From the NCBI GenBank assembly GCA_934202005.1, contig CAKPXP010000010.1:1-64000 (forward strand): 64,000 nt of DNA, given 5' to 3'. A program made the translations under genes and the position numbers. The number at the start of each line of letters is the position of its first letter. Positions within the stretch are counted from its first letter, which is position 1. The notes under the pieces were generated by a model. That model was not told the origin of the DNA. It worked only from the letters and a program-made list of their open reading frames with translations, and did not search any database. Positions 22,466 through 31,778 of the stretch are shown in pieces. Source of the DNA: an uncultured Selenomonas sp. Its GTDB lineage: Bacteria; Bacillota; Negativicutes; Selenomonadales; Selenomonadaceae.

Positions 22466-23778
22466 AACACATCTCGATCATCGGCGCGGGGCTCGCTGGC
22501 TCCGAGGCAGCGTGGCAGGCTGCGCTACGCGGCGCGGAGGTTACGCTCTATGAGATGCGCCCGGAGAAGCAGACACCCGCGCACAAGACGGGCGGCTTCG
22601 CCGAGCTCGTCTGCAGCAACTCCCTGCGCGGCGCGGGACTGGAGAACGCCGTCGGCGTGCTCAAGGAGGAGATGCGCCGTCTCGGCTCCCTCATTATGGC
22701 GGCGGCGGACGCCACGCGCGTGCCCGCGGGCGGCGCGCTCGCCGTGGATCGTCACGGCTTCAGCGACTACATCACGCAAAGGATCGAAGCGCATCCACAG
22801 ATCCATGTCGTGCGCACGGAGGTACAGAAAGTCCCACTCTCTGAGGACACGGTGACCATCGTCGCGAGCGGCCCGCTCACGGAGGGAGCGCTCGCAGACG
22901 ACATCGCGCGGCGCACGGACGGCGACTCCCTCTATTTCTACGATGCCGCCGCGCCCATCGTGAGCCTCGAATCCGTCGACATGACGAAGGCCTACCGCGC
23001 CTCCCGCTACGGGAAGGGCGAGGCGGCCTACATCAACTGCCCGATGACGGAGGCGGAGTACCGCGCGTTTTACGAGGCGCTCGTGACGGCGGAAAAGGCG
23101 CCGACGCACGGCTTTGAGAAGGAGAAATTCTTCGAGGGCTGCATGCCCGTCGAGGTCATGGCGGCCCGCGGGGAGGACACGCTGCTCTACGGGCCGCTCA
23201 AGCCCGTGGGGCTCGAGCATCCCGTGACAGGCGTGCGGCCGTTCGCCGTCGTGCAGCTGCGCCAGGACAACGCGGAGGGGACGCTCTACAATATCGTCGG
23301 CTTCCAGACACACCTCAAGTGGCCGGAGCAGCGCCGCGTCTTTGGCATGATCCCGGGACTCGAGCACGCCGAGTTCCTGCGCTACGGCGTCATGCACAGG
23401 AACACGTTCCTCAACGCGCCGCGCCACCTGCTGCCGACATATCAGCTGCGCGGCGAGGAGCGCCTCCTCTTCGCGGGGCAGATGACGGGCGTCGAGGGCT
23501 ATGTCGAGTCGGCCTCCTCGGGGCTCGTCGCCGGCATCAACGCCGCGCGGCTCGCGCGCGGCGAGGCGCCGCTCGTCTTTCCGGAGACGACGTGCCACGG
23601 CGCGCTCGCGCACTACATCACGACGGGCGAGGCGGAGCATTTCCAGCCGATGAACGTGAACTTCGGCCTGCTGCCGCCACTTCCCCAGCGCATCCGGAAA
23701 AAGAGAGAGAAAAAGCAGCGCCTCGCGGAGCGGGCGCTCGCTGACATAGAGACATTTCGTGCAGAACTAAAGGAGTAA
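22462..23778 (+). CDS. trmFO: tRNA (uracil-54-C5) methyltransferase, FAD/folate-dependent
   Basis: Makes ribothymidine 54 in the T-loop of tRNA using methylenetetrahydrofolate and FADH2. The 438 residues are typical. The N-terminal dinucleotide-binding motif is [28 protein letters not shown] and the C-terminal [20 protein letters not shown] and [11 protein letters not shown] are strong family marks. It overlaps topA at ATGA. In Bacillus this gene (gid) lies between topA and codV, but here hslV follows directly. Confidence 0.97.
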   Translation: MKHISIIGAGLAGSEAAWQAALRGAEVTLYEMRPEKQTPAHKTGGFAELVCSNSLRGAGLENAVGVLKEEMRRLGSLIMAAADATRVPAGGALAVDRHGFSDYITQRIEAHPQIHVVRTEVQKVPLSEDTVTIVASGPLTEGALADDIARRTDGDSLYFYDAAAPIVSLESVDMTKAYRASRYGKGEAAYINCPMTEAEYRAFYEALVTAEKAPTHGFEKEKFFEGCMPVEVMAARGEDTLLYGPLKPVGLEHPVTGVRPFAVVQLRQDNAEGTLYNIVGFQTHLKWPEQRRVFGMIPGLEHAEFLRYGVMHRNTFLNAPRHLLPTYQLRGEERLLFAGQMTGVEGYVESASSGLVAGINAARLARGEAPLVFPETTCHGALAHYITTGEAEHFQPMNVNFGLLPPLPQRIRKKREKKQRLAERALADIETFRAELKE

Positions 23779-23785
23779 CAGCATC

Positions 23786-24328
23786 ATGGACACGCAATTT
23801 CACGCGACGACCATCGTCGCCGTGCGCAAGAATGGCAAGACGGCCATCGCCGGCGACGGGCAGGTCACGTTCGGCGAGCATACGATCATGAAGGCGAACG
23901 CGCGCAAGGTGCGCACGCTCTATCACGACAAGATCCTCGCGGGGTTCGCGGGCTCCGTGGCGGACGCCTTCACGCTCTTCGAGAAGTTCGAGGGCAAGCT
24001 CGAGGCGTATAATGGCAACCTGCAGCGCGCTGCCGTCGAGCTCGCGAAGGAGTGGCGCACGGACCGCGTGCTCCGGAAGCTCGAGGCGCTGCTGCTCGTC
24101 GCGGACAAGCAGCAGCTGCTCATGCTCTCCGGCAACGGCGAGGTCATCGAGCCGGACGGCGACGTCGCCGCCATCGGCAGCGGCGGCTTCTACGCGCTTG
24201 CCGCTGCGCGCGCGATGGTCGCGCACACCGACATGGAGGCGAAGGATATCGCGCACGAGGCGCTCTCCATTGCCGCCGACATTTGCGTCTATACGAATCA
24301 TAACATCAAGGTGGAGGAGCTGAGCTAA
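23786..24328 (+). CDS. hslV: ATP-dependent protease subunit HslV (ClpQ)
   Basis: The proteolytic core of the HslUV protease, 180 residues. Processing after MDTQFHA would expose the catalytic Thr8 (HATTIVAVR). Other signatures are [36 protein letters not shown] and [16 protein letters not shown]. It starts 8 bases after trmFO, and its stop shares one base with the hslU start (TAATG), so the two are coupled. Confidence 0.97.
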   Translation: MDTQFHATTIVAVRKNGKTAIAGDGQVTFGEHTIMKANARKVRTLYHDKILAGFAGSVADAFTLFEKFEGKLEAYNGNLQRAAVELAKEWRTDRVLRKLEALLLVADKQQLLMLSGNGEVIEPDGDVAAIGSGGFYALAAARAMVAHTDMEAKDIAHEALSIAADICVYTNHNIKVEELS

Positions 24329-25722
24329 TGGAACAAATCGGCATGAACGAGCAGACGCCGCGCCAGATCGTGGAGGAGCTCGACAAATACATCATCGGAC
24401 AGGATGAGGCGAAGCGCTCGGTCGCCATCGCCCTGCGCAACCGTTGGCGCAGCCGTCAGCTCACAGGCCCCATGCAGGACGAGGTCATCCCGAAGAACAT
24501 CCTCATGATCGGCTCGACCGGCGTCGGCAAGACCGAGATTGCTCGCCGCCTCGCGAAGCTCGTCAAGGCACCGTTCATCAAGGTCGAGGCGACGAAGTTC
24601 ACGGAGGTCGGCTACGTCGGCCGCGACGTCGAGTCCATCGTGCGCGACCTCGTTGAAACCGCCGTTCGCATGGTGCGTCAGGAGCGCATGGAGTCCGTGC
24701 AGGAAAAGGCGAAGGAGCTCGCCGAAGAGCGCATCCTTGATGTCTTCGTGCCGCAGCCGAAGAAGTCCCAGAATCCGCTCGGCCGCCTCTTCGGCAACGC
24801 CGAGGACGACGGCGAGGAAAAGCAGGAGGATAAGCCGAAATACCAGGCAGGCCGCGAATGGGTGCGCAAGCGACTCAAGAACGGCGAGCTCGAAAAGGAA
24901 CTCATCGAGATCGACGTCGAGGAGGCAAGCCGCCCGATGGTTGGCATGTTCGCGGGCTCAAGCCTCGAGGGCATGGGCGACAACCTGCAGGACATGCTCG
25001 GCAACTTCATGCCGAAGAGCCACAGGAAGCGCAAGGTCAGCGTCGAGCAGGCGCGCAAGATCTTCACACAGGAGGAGGCCGGAAAGCTCATCGACATGGA
25101 CGAGGTCGCGGAGACGGCCGTGAAGGTCGCGGAGCGCAGCGGCATCGTATTCCTCGACGAGATCGACAAGGTCGCCGTGCACGGCAATTCCTCCGGCGCG
25201 GATGTCTCCCGCGAGGGCGTGCAGCGCGACATCCTGCCCATCGTCGAGGGCTCGCAGGTCTCGACGAAATACGGCCCGGTGAAGACCGACCACGTGCTCT
25301 TCATCGCGGCGGGCGCGTTCCACATGGCGAAGCCCTCCGACCTCATCCCCGAGCTCCAGGGGCGTTTCCCCATCCGCGTCGAGCTCAAGAGCCTGCGCAA
25401 GGAGGACTTCGAGCGTATCCTCGCCGAGCCGCAGAATGCGCTCATCAAGCAGTATGAGGCGCTGCTCGCGACGGAGGGCGTCGCGCTCGAGTTCCGTCCC
25501 GACGCCATCAGCCGTATCGCGCAGCTCGCCTGCGATGTGAACGAACAATCCGAGGACATCGGCGCGCGCCGCCTCCATACGCTGCTCGAGAAGCTGCTCG
25601 AGGACGTCTCGTTCGATGCGCCGGAGCTCACGGAGAAGCATGTCGTCATCGACGAGGCCTACGTCGACGCGAAACTTCACGACATCGTCAAGAACAGAGA
25701 TCTTTCAGAGTTCATCCTCTGA
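24328..25722 (+). CDS. hslU: ATP-dependent protease ATPase subunit HslU (ClpY)
   Basis: The AAA+ unfoldase partner of HslV, 464 residues. It starts [20 protein letters not shown] after GGAGGAG. Walker A is GSTGVGKT (62-69), Walker B lies in [12 protein letters not shown], and the I-domain lies between them at about residues 110-240. The C-terminus ends in DLSEFIL, which docks into HslV. It is the last gene before a strong terminator. Confidence 0.97.
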   Translation: MEQIGMNEQTPRQIVEELDKYIIGQDEAKRSVAIALRNRWRSRQLTGPMQDEVIPKNILMIGSTGVGKTEIARRLAKLVKAPFIKVEATKFTEVGYVGRDVESIVRDLVETAVRMVRQERMESVQEKAKELAEERILDVFVPQPKKSQNPLGRLFGNAEDDGEEKQEDKPKYQAGREWVRKRLKNGELEKELIEIDVEEASRPMVGMFAGSSLEGMGDNLQDMLGNFMPKSHRKRKVSVEQARKIFTQEEAGKLIDMDEVAETAVKVAERSGIVFLDEIDKVAVHGNSSGADVSREGVQRDILPIVEGSQVSTKYGPVKTDHVLFIAAGAFHMAKPSDLIPELQGRFPIRVELKSLRKEDFERILAEPQNALIKQYEALLATEGVALEFRPDAISRIAQLACDVNEQSEDIGARRLHTLLEKLLEDVSFDAPELTEKHVVIDEAYVDAKLHDIVKNRDLSEFIL

Positions 25723-25738
25723 TCGAACGCATACATCG

Positions 25739-25783
25739 CGCCAGCGGGGCGTCGGCCAAGCGTCGGCGCCCCGCTGGCGTTTT
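25739..25783 (+). terminator. Terminator after hslU
   Basis: CGCCAGCGGGGCG (25739-25751) pairs over 13 bp with CGCCCCGCTGGCG (25767-25779), followed by TTTTC. Confidence 0.9.
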
Positions 25784-25834
25784 CATGTGGTGCAGCAGAA
25801 GCAAGTAGCGAAATTTATAAATTGTAGCAATATC

Positions 25835-25863
25835 TAGGAATTTTTGGAAAAGTGTGTTAGAAT
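25835..25863 (+). promoter_or_regulatory. Likely promoter of codY
   Basis: TAGGAA (25835-25840), a 17-base spacer and TAGAAT (25858-25863). The -35 match is poor, but the -10 and spacing are good and the unit starts afresh after the hslU terminator. Confidence 0.45.
25839..25853 (+). promoter_or_regulatory. CodY-box-like operator upstream of codY
   Basis: AATTTTTGGAAAAGT matches the known CodY box AATTTTCWGAAAATT at 12 of 15 positions. It overlaps the -35/spacer of the presumed codY promoter, the place for autorepression when branched-chain amino acids and GTP are high. Binding is inferred. Confidence 0.6.
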
Positions 25864-25928
25864 ACAGACAAAAGATATTTTTCAGACGGCGTCCACACAG
25901 CGCCACTAGATGGGGAGAGGGAATCCTT

Positions 25929-26768
25929 ATGGCTACATTATTGGAAAAGACACGGAAAATCAACCGGCTGTTGCAGCGCTCGGTAAGCGTGGAGTACGAC
26001 GGCATCGCGCGCGTGCTCAGCAACGTGCTCGACGCCAATGTCTACATTACGGATACGACGGGGAAAATCTATGGCTATGCGATCATCGATGATTTTGAGT
26101 GCGATCTCATGGTGGACAAGGTCATCAATCAGGGCGAGTTCCCGCGCAAATATGTGAACTGGCTCAAGCGCATCGACGAGACGACGCCGAACCTGCATTC
26201 CAAGACGGGCATGTGTGCCTACGACGAGAGCAAGAAATGCATGTTCAACGGCAAGAATACAACCATCGTGCCGATCTACAGTAACGGTGAGCGCAAGGGG
26301 ACGCTGATCGTCGCCAAGTACAACGAGGAGTTCAACGACGATGACCTCGTCCTCGTCGAGTATGGCGCGACCGTCGTCGGCATGGAGATCCTGCGCGACG
26401 AGAACCTCAAGATCCAGGCCATCGAGCGCAAGAAGACGGCCGTCCAGATCGCCATCAATACGCTCTCCTATTCGGAGCAGGTGGCGGCGAAGGGCATTCT
26501 CAAGAAACTCGAGGAGAACGACAAGGACGGCAAACTCGAGGGCAACCTCATCGCATCGACGGTCGCGAAGGAGATGCAGATCACGCGCTCTGTCATCGTC
26601 AATGCCCTGCGGAAATTCGAGTCGGCCGGCGTCATCGAGTCGAAATCCCTCGGCATGAAAGGAACGTATATCAAGGTCAAGAACGAGTATCTCATCGACG
26701 AGGTCAAGAAAATCGATGCGAAACCGCTGCCGAAAGACGAGAAGAAACTGCACCGCGGCCGCATCTGA
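25929..26768 (+). CDS. codY: GTP- and branched-chain-amino-acid-sensing repressor CodY
   Basis: A global regulator of nutrient adaptation, about 279 residues. The N-terminal GAF-type sensor begins MATLLEKTRKINRLLQR and includes LDANVYITDTTGKIYGYAI. The C-terminal winged helix contains LIASTVAKEMQITRSVIVNA and RKFESAGVIESKSLGMKGTY, nearly the Bacillus recognition-helix sequence. The ATG follows GGGGAGAGGG by 6 bases. It has its own promoter region and terminator, after hslU and before the flagellar genes, the same neighbourhood as in Bacillus. Confidence 0.96.
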   Translation: MATLLEKTRKINRLLQRSVSVEYDGIARVLSNVLDANVYITDTTGKIYGYAIIDDFECDLMVDKVINQGEFPRKYVNWLKRIDETTPNLHSKTGMCAYDESKKCMFNGKNTTIVPIYSNGERKGTLIVAKYNEEFNDDDLVLVEYGATVVGMEILRDENLKIQAIERKKTAVQIAINTLSYSEQVAAKGILKKLEENDKDGKLEGNLIASTVAKEMQITRSVIVNALRKFESAGVIESKSLGMKGTYIKVKNEYLIDEVKKIDAKPLPKDEKKLHRGRI

Positions 26769-26786
26769 GCGTACCGTATGTCTTTT

Positions 26787-26834
26787 CGCGGATGCGCAGG
26801 ATCCAACTTGGAGTCCTACGCATCCGCGTTTTAT
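26787..26834 (+). terminator. Terminator of codY
   Basis: CGCGGATGCG (26787-26796) pairs with CGCATCCGCG (26819-26828), with AGGA/TCCT pairing inside, followed by TTTTAT. Confidence 0.88.
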
Positions 26835-26856
26835 GTAAGCAAGCCAGAGATGTGCG

Positions 26857-26919
26857 ATCGGCGGGAACTGCTTTCAGGACGGGCGTACAATGTCCAGAAA
26901 GCGGACGTATGCGCTTTGC
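26857..26919 (+). repeat. Dispersed palindromic repeat, second copy
   Basis: AGGACGGGCG-ACAATGTCCA-AAG-GGACGT-TG-GC is shared with 18160-18222, with scattered differences that mostly keep the hairpin arms. It lies in the gap between the codY terminator and flgB. Bases 26920-27078 hold only a weak promoter. Confidence 0.65.
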
Positions 26920-26979
26920 ATTTCGCGGGATGTTTCCTAGGACCTTTTTCGCTGATACGGGAAATTCACTGCGTGGGAC

Positions 26980-27008
26980 TTCTAAAATTACGAAAAAAGT
27001 GATAGAAT
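26980..27008 (+). promoter_or_regulatory. Weak candidate promoter of the flgB operon
   Basis: TTCTAA (26980-26985), a 17-base spacer and TAGAAT (27003-27008), about 70 bases before flgB. The -35 box is poor. No good sigma-28 box was found here. Confidence 0.35.
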
Positions 27009-27078
27009 TTGAAGGAGTTCATTTAGGAGCGTAGAAAAATATAATTATGATGGTATGCAGGAGGAGGCGTGACAAACG

Positions 27079-27498
27079 ATGCTGGAACAGATCATGAATT
27101 CTTCGAATTTCAATTACCTCGGGCGCGGACTCGCTGCGGCGAATCTGCGGCAGGAGGTCATTTCCAATAATATCGCCAACGTCAATACGCCGAATTTCAA
27201 GAAGAGTGACGTCGTTTTCGAGGAATTGCTCGCCAAGGAGATCGGTATGGATGACAGTGGCAGACTCCCACTCGTGCGCACGCATGACCGCCATCTGCCG
27301 GTAGGGATGATCGGCGGAGCGAAGGCCTCCATCCAGGAGGATGATACGACGACGATGCGCGTCGATAACAACAACGTCGACATCGATATCGAGATGGCGA
27401 GCCTCGCGAAGAACCAGCTCTATTACAATGCAATGGCGACGGAGCTGGGCGGCTATGTAAACAAGCTGAAGAATGTCATCACGAGCGGACAGTCATAA
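27079..27498 (+). CDS. flgB: Flagellar basal-body rod protein FlgB
   Basis: A proximal rod subunit exported by the flagellar type III system. The 139 residues are the normal length. The rod-protein signature AANLRQEVISNNIANVNTPN lies near the N-terminus, and the C-terminal helix contains DIDIEMASLAKNQLYYNAMA. The ribosome site GGAGGAGG lies about 10 bases upstream of the ATG. It is the first gene of the motility cluster. Confidence 0.97.
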   Translation: MLEQIMNSSNFNYLGRGLAAANLRQEVISNNIANVNTPNFKKSDVVFEELLAKEIGMDDSGRLPLVRTHDRHLPVGMIGGAKASIQEDDTTTMRVDNNNVDIDIEMASLAKNQLYYNAMATELGGYVNKLKNVITSGQS

Positions 27499-27524
27499 GG
27501 CTGTCTTGGGAATGAGGGATAGCA

Positions 27525-27968
27525 ATGAGTATGTTTCTGGGCATTGACGCGGCGGCTTCCGGCCTGACGGCGGAGCGCCTGCGCATGGATGTCATATCCA
27601 ATAATATTGCCAATGCGAACACGACGCGCACGGCGGAAGGGGGCGCCTACCACCGCCGCTATGTCGTCTTTGAGCCGCGCGAGACAGGGGGCGGCTTTTC
27701 GAGTTTCCTGAAGAAATCCATGAGCAAGCTCGAGGCGGGCGACGGCGTGCGCGCGGTCGGCATCGAGGCGGACCGCACCCAGGGGCCGCTCGTCTACGAT
27801 CCGGGCAATCCGGACGCGAATGCGCAGGGCTATGTGGAACGTCCGAATGTCAACATCGTTTCGGAGATGGTCGATATGATTACGGCGTCGCGCGCCTATG
27901 AGGCGAACACAACGACCATCAATGCGGCGAAGAGCATGGCGATGAAGGCACTCGATATTGGCAAGTGA
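27525..27968 (+). CDS. flgC: Flagellar basal-body rod protein FlgC
   Basis: A proximal rod subunit, 147 residues. It starts MSMFLGIDAAASGLTAERLR with DVISNNIANANTTRT, and the C-terminal helix has EMVDMITASRAYEANTTTI, both diagnostic for FlgC. It lies 26 bases after flgB and 22 before fliE. Confidence 0.97.
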   Translation: MSMFLGIDAAASGLTAERLRMDVISNNIANANTTRTAEGGAYHRRYVVFEPRETGGGFSSFLKKSMSKLEAGDGVRAVGIEADRTQGPLVYDPGNPDANAQGYVERPNVNIVSEMVDMITASRAYEANTTTINAAKSMAMKALDIGK

Positions 27969-27990
27969 GAAGGAATGAGGTGACAGAGGG

Positions 27991-28302
27991 ATGCAGGTAG
28001 AGGCATTGCAGATGACGCCTGTGCGCCCCGTGCATATGAGCGCGGAGAGTCATTTGGGAGAGACGGAGCGCGCGGAGGAGCCAAAGGGATTTTCAGACTA
28101 CCTGAAAGATGCGCTCAAGGAGACAAACCAGTTGCAGCTTGACTCGGATCGCTGGAATGCGGCGTTGGCCGCCGGGCAGGTAGACGATGTCTCTCAGGTC
28201 GTCATCGCTGCGCAGAAGGCCGATATCGCACTGCAGCTCACGCTTCAGCTGCGGAACCGGGCGGTTTCCGCTTATCAGGAGATCATGCGGATGCAGGTAT
28301 AA
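27991..28302 (+). CDS. fliE: Flagellar hook-basal body protein FliE
   Basis: A small rod component that joins the MS ring to the rod, 103 residues. The conserved second half is recognisable: FSDYLKDALKETNQLQLDSD, then VDDVSQVVIAAQKADIALQL and RNRAVSAYQEIMRMQV. The ATG follows GAGG by a few bases. The operon order flgB-flgC-fliE-fliF is standard for Firmicutes. Confidence 0.95.
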   Translation: MQVEALQMTPVRPVHMSAESHLGETERAEEPKGFSDYLKDALKETNQLQLDSDRWNAALAAGQVDDVSQVVIAAQKADIALQLTLQLRNRAVSAYQEIMRMQV

Positions 28303-28351
28303 GGGGCAGCCGCATGACCACACACGATAGAAGCGCGAAGGGATTGAGAAC

Positions 28352-29959
28352 ATGGCAGACAAAGCAGAAAAAGCAGATTGGAAACAGCGTTATCTGCAGC
28401 TTTGGCATAAATACAGCAAGAAGCAGCGCTACATCGTGCTCGGCTCTGTCCTCGCCGTGCTGATCGCCATCATCGGCATCAGCGTATGGTATGGCAGCAA
28501 GCCGGACATGGTGCCGCTCTTTACGAATATGGAGACGAAGGACGCGGGTGAGGTAGCGGCCAAGCTCAAGGAGCAGAAGGTCGAGTACCAGGTGCAGGAA
28601 GGCCAGAAGGGTACGACCATCCTCGTGCCAGCCAGCAAGGTGCACGAGGCACGGCTGAACCTCGCGACGGAGGGATTGCCGCGCGGGCAGAAGGGCTTCG
28701 AGATCTTCGACGACAACAAGCTCGGCGTCACGGAGTTCCAGAACAAGGTCAATTACCTGCAGGCGCTCCAGGGCGAGCTCGTGCGCACGATCGAGCAGAT
28801 CGACGCCGTGCAGAAGGCACGCGTGCATATCGTGCTGCCGGAAGACAGCCTCTACAAGAAGAACGAGAAGCCGGCGACAGCTTCCATCATGCTGATGCTC
28901 AAGCCGAACCAGCAGCTCTCGAAAAAGGAAATCAAGGGCATCGTCAATCTCACGGCGCACAGCGTCCAGGGACTGCAGCCAGAGAATATCACAATCGTCG
29001 ATGAGACAGGCAAGATCCTCAACGATCCCGACGAGCTCGATGAAAAGAGCGTGGGCGCGAAGACGCTCACGCAGCTTGAGATGACGAAGAAGGTGCAGGA
29101 CGATATCCAGAAGAACCTGCAGACGCTGCTCGACCAGACGCTCGGCACGGGCCGCGCGGTCGCGCGCGTGAGCGTCGAGCTCGACTTCGACGACAAGCAG
29201 ACGGACAAGCAGACCTTCACGCCGGTGGTCGATGACTCCGGCATCATCCGCAGCCAGCAGGACTCGAACGAGACGTATAACGGTACCTCGACGCAGCCGG
29301 GCGGCGCTGCGGGCGTCCAGTCGAATGTGCCGGGCTATGTCGCGCAGAATGGCAATTCCAACGCGCAGTACGAGAAAAAGGAATCGACGAAGAATTACGA
29401 GATCAATGAGGAAAAGCAGAAGATCGTCGCTTCTCCGGGCTCGATCCGCAGACTCAATGTCGCCGTCCTCGTCAATGATGATGTGACGGCGTCGCAGCAG
29501 GACAGCTTGCTGCGCAGCGTCTCCTCTGCCGCGGGCATCAACCAGGATCGCGGCGATACGGTCAGTGTCGAGGCACTGCCGTTCAGCACGGAGGCGAAAG
29601 ATAAGCAGGCGGCTGAGGAGCAGGCGGAGAAAGACCGTCAGGATCGCATCTTCTACGCGGAGGTCGCGGGCGCTCTGTTGCTGCTCGCGCTCATCGTGGG
29701 AGGCATCATGATGTACCGCCGCAAGAAACAGCAGGAGCGCGAGGCAGCAGAGCAGGCTGCACGCGAGGCCGAGGAGGAGCGTCAGCGTCTCGCCGAAGAG
29801 CGTGCGGCGGCTGTTGCCGCCGGCGAGGTCGGCGAGGAAGAGCTCTCCGAAGAGGAACAGCGCCAGCTCACCGAGAAACAGCAGCTGCAGGAACTCATCA
29901 ATCAGAAACCGGCCGAGGTTGCAATGCTCATCAAGACCTGGCTTTCGGAGGATGAATAA
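28352..29959 (+). CDS. fliF: Flagellar MS-ring protein FliF
   Basis: Builds the membrane ring of the basal body. Of 535 residues, the first membrane helix is YIVLGSVLAVLIAIIGISV (about 29-47). The periplasmic ring-building domains include GLPRGQKGFEIFDDNKLGVT and ARVHIVLPEDSLY. A variable loop is rich in Ser, Asn, Thr and Gly. The second helix is at about 438-456, and the C-terminal tail that binds FliG ends EVAMLIKTWLSEDE. It is followed at once by fliG. Confidence 0.97.
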   Translation: MADKAEKADWKQRYLQLWHKYSKKQRYIVLGSVLAVLIAIIGISVWYGSKPDMVPLFTNMETKDAGEVAAKLKEQKVEYQVQEGQKGTTILVPASKVHEARLNLATEGLPRGQKGFEIFDDNKLGVTEFQNKVNYLQALQGELVRTIEQIDAVQKARVHIVLPEDSLYKKNEKPATASIMLMLKPNQQLSKKEIKGIVNLTAHSVQGLQPENITIVDETGKILNDPDELDEKSVGAKTLTQLEMTKKVQDDIQKNLQTLLDQTLGTGRAVARVSVELDFDDKQTDKQTFTPVVDDSGIIRSQQDSNETYNGTSTQPGGAAGVQSNVPGYVAQNGNSNAQYEKKESTKNYEINEEKQKIVASPGSIRRLNVAVLVNDDVTASQQDSLLRSVSSAAGINQDRGDTVSVEALPFSTEAKDKQAAEEQAEKDRQDRIFYAEVAGALLLLALIVGGIMMYRRKKQQEREAAEQAAREAEEERQRLAEERAAAVAAGEVGEEELSEEEQRQLTEKQQLQELINQKPAEVAMLIKTWLSEDE

Positions 29960-30991
29960 ATGGCAACGGATATGTATGGGATGAGTGAAGAGGGAGAGCT
30001 CTCGAACCAGGAAAAAGCGGCGATTCTCTTTATCGCGCTCGGGCCTGAATATTCGGCGAAACTCTTCAAGCACATGGATGACGATGAGATCGAGCGCGTG
30101 ACGCTCGAAATCGCGAATCACAAGCAGGTCAGCGCGGAGCAGAAAGCGTCTGTCATCAACGAGTTCTATCAGATGGCAATGGCCAAGGACTATATCTCGA
30201 CAGGCGGTCTCGAGTACGCGCAGAGCGTCCTTGAAAAGGCGCTCGGCGCGGAAAAGGCGATGGACATCATCAACCGTCTCACGACGAGTCTGCAGGTGCG
30301 TCCGTTCGACTTCCTGAGGAAGACGGACCCATCTCAGCTCATGAACTTCATCCAGAATGAACATCCGCAGACCATCGCGCTCATCATGGCCTATCTCGAG
30401 CCGGACCAGGCGGCGACGGTGCTCTCATCCCTGCCGCCTGATCAGCAGGCGGATGTCGCGAAGCGCATCGCGGTCATGGATCGCACCTCGCCGGATGTCA
30501 TCCGCGAGGTCGAGCGCGTGCTCGAACGCAAGCTTTCAACGCTCGTCACGCAGGACTTCACATCGGCGGGCGGTGTCAAGTCCATCGTCGAGGTGCTCAA
30601 CCGCGTCGATCGCACGACGGAGAAATCCATCATCGAGAACCTCGAGGTCGACAATCCGGAGCTCGCCGAGGATATCAAGCGTCTCATGTTCGTGTTCGAG
30701 GATATCGTCATGCTCGACGACCGCTCGCTGCAGCTCGTGCTGCGCCAGGTCGACACAAAGGATCTTTCGCTCGCGCTCAAGGCGACGCCGAAAGAAGTCG
30801 CGGACAAGGTCTACAAGAACATGTCTTCGCGCGCTGCCGACATGCTCAAGGAAGAGATCGAGTTCATGGGCCCTGTCAAGATCCGCGACGTCGAAGAGGC
30901 GCAGCAGAAGGTCGTCAACGTCATCCGCACGATGGAGGACAAGGGCGAGATTGTCATTTCCCGCGGCAAGGGGGACGAGATGATTGTCTAA
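29960..30991 (+). CDS. fliG: Flagellar motor switch protein FliG
   Basis: The torque-generating rotor protein of the C-ring, 343 residues. The N-terminal FliF-binding domain has LSNQEKAAILFIALGPEYS. The middle domain has EHPQTIALIMAYLEPDQAA with the EHPQ motif. The C-terminal torque helix is at LVLRQVDTKDLSLALKATP with the charged residues expected. The ATG directly follows the fliF stop, with GGAGG upstream, so translation is coupled. Confidence 0.97.
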   Translation: MATDMYGMSEEGELSNQEKAAILFIALGPEYSAKLFKHMDDDEIERVTLEIANHKQVSAEQKASVINEFYQMAMAKDYISTGGLEYAQSVLEKALGAEKAMDIINRLTTSLQVRPFDFLRKTDPSQLMNFIQNEHPQTIALIMAYLEPDQAATVLSSLPPDQQADVAKRIAVMDRTSPDVIREVERVLERKLSTLVTQDFTSAGGVKSIVEVLNRVDRTTEKSIIENLEVDNPELAEDIKRLMFVFEDIVMLDDRSLQLVLRQVDTKDLSLALKATPKEVADKVYKNMSSRAADMLKEEIEFMGPVKIRDVEEAQQKVVNVIRTMEDKGEIVISRGKGDEMIV

Positions 30992-31778
30992 GGTGATCAA
31001 GGCGGCCGAGTGGCGCGAGCGTCCGCTGGTCATCCGTGCGCCGGAACCGCCGAAAAACGTCGCGGAGGAGATCGAGCGCGCGGGCGGCCTCGACGAGGAG
31101 GCGCAGCAGCGCATGCTTGCCGAGATCGCCGCAAAAGAGCAGCATGCAGACGAGCTCTTGCGAAACGCGCAGACAGAGAGCGAGGTCCTGAAGCAGGAGG
31201 TGCAGAACGAGCGCGAACGGCTGCTCGAGGAGACGCGCCAGGAATGTGAGGAACTCAAGGCGCAGGCACGCGAGGCAGGCCGCGCGGAGGGCTATGCCGC
31301 AGGCGAGGCCGAGGGCAAGAAGCAGGCGCAGGAGGCCATGGCGGCGAGCATCCAGGCAGCCAATGCGCAGGCGGAAAAGACGCTGCGCGACGCCAAGGAT
31401 GCGACGGCAGATTATCTCGCGCAGGCGGAGGACGATGTGACGCGCATCGCGCTCGCCGTCGTTGAGAAAATCCTGCCGCAGCATTTCATCGACGTGCCGC
31501 AGGTCATCCTGCCGCTCGTGCAGAAGGCTCTCGAGAAGGTCAAGGATCAGAAGGAGATCGCCATCCACGTCGCGCCCGCCGTCTACGACCTCGTACTCAT
31601 GGCGCGCGACGAGTTCCGCAGCCGTCTGCAGGGGGCTGGCGCCGACCTTACGATCGTCTCGGACGAGAGCCTCTCGCCGGGTGACTGCGTGATCGAGACG
31701 CCGAACGGCAGCGTGGACGCGCGGCTCCAGACACAGATCGAGCTCATCCGTCAGGCAATACAGGAAGTGAAGGCATGA
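30984..31778 (+). CDS. fliH: Flagellar assembly protein FliH
   Basis: A stator and regulator of the FliI export ATPase, 264 residues from TTG 30984, overlapping fliG by 8 bases. A long Ala/Glu/Gln-rich coiled coil spans about residues 30-140, with the glycine-spaced AREAGRAEGYAAGEAEGKKQ typical of FliH. The V-ATPase E-subunit-like C-terminal domain has PQHFIDVPQVILPLVQKALE and SPGDCVIETPNGSVDARL. It overlaps fliI at ATGA. Confidence 0.93.
   Translation: MSKVIKAAEWRERPLVIRAPEPPKNVAEEIERAGGLDEEAQQRMLAEIAAKEQHADELLRNAQTESEVLKQEVQNERERLLEETRQECEELKAQAREAGRAEGYAAGEAEGKKQAQEAMAASIQAANAQAEKTLRDAKDATADYLAQAEDDVTRIALAVVEKILPQHFIDVPQVILPLVQKALEKVKDQKEIAIHVAPAVYDLVLMARDEFRSRLQGAGADLTIVSDESLSPGDCVIETPNGSVDARLQTQIELIRQAIQEVKA

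Noticed and set aside
26984..26998. CodY box before flgB
   Set aside because: Only about 9 of 15 positions match, no better than expected for AT-rich sequence.
26983..27006. Sigma-28 promoter before flgB (TAAA ... GTGATAGA)
   Set aside because: The spacing is about 3 bases too short and the -10 is poor. A weak sigma-A reading fits better but is itself uncertain.
26778..27034. Two overlapping short frames after codY
   Set aside because: They cover the codY terminator and the dispersed palindrome. No ribosome site, no resemblance to proteins.
28283..30364. 693-codon open frame on the minus strand over fliF/fliG
   Set aside because: Shadow of the real plus-strand genes, with Leu/Arg-rich composition and no ribosome site. 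The same applies to 53499-55139 opposite cheA.
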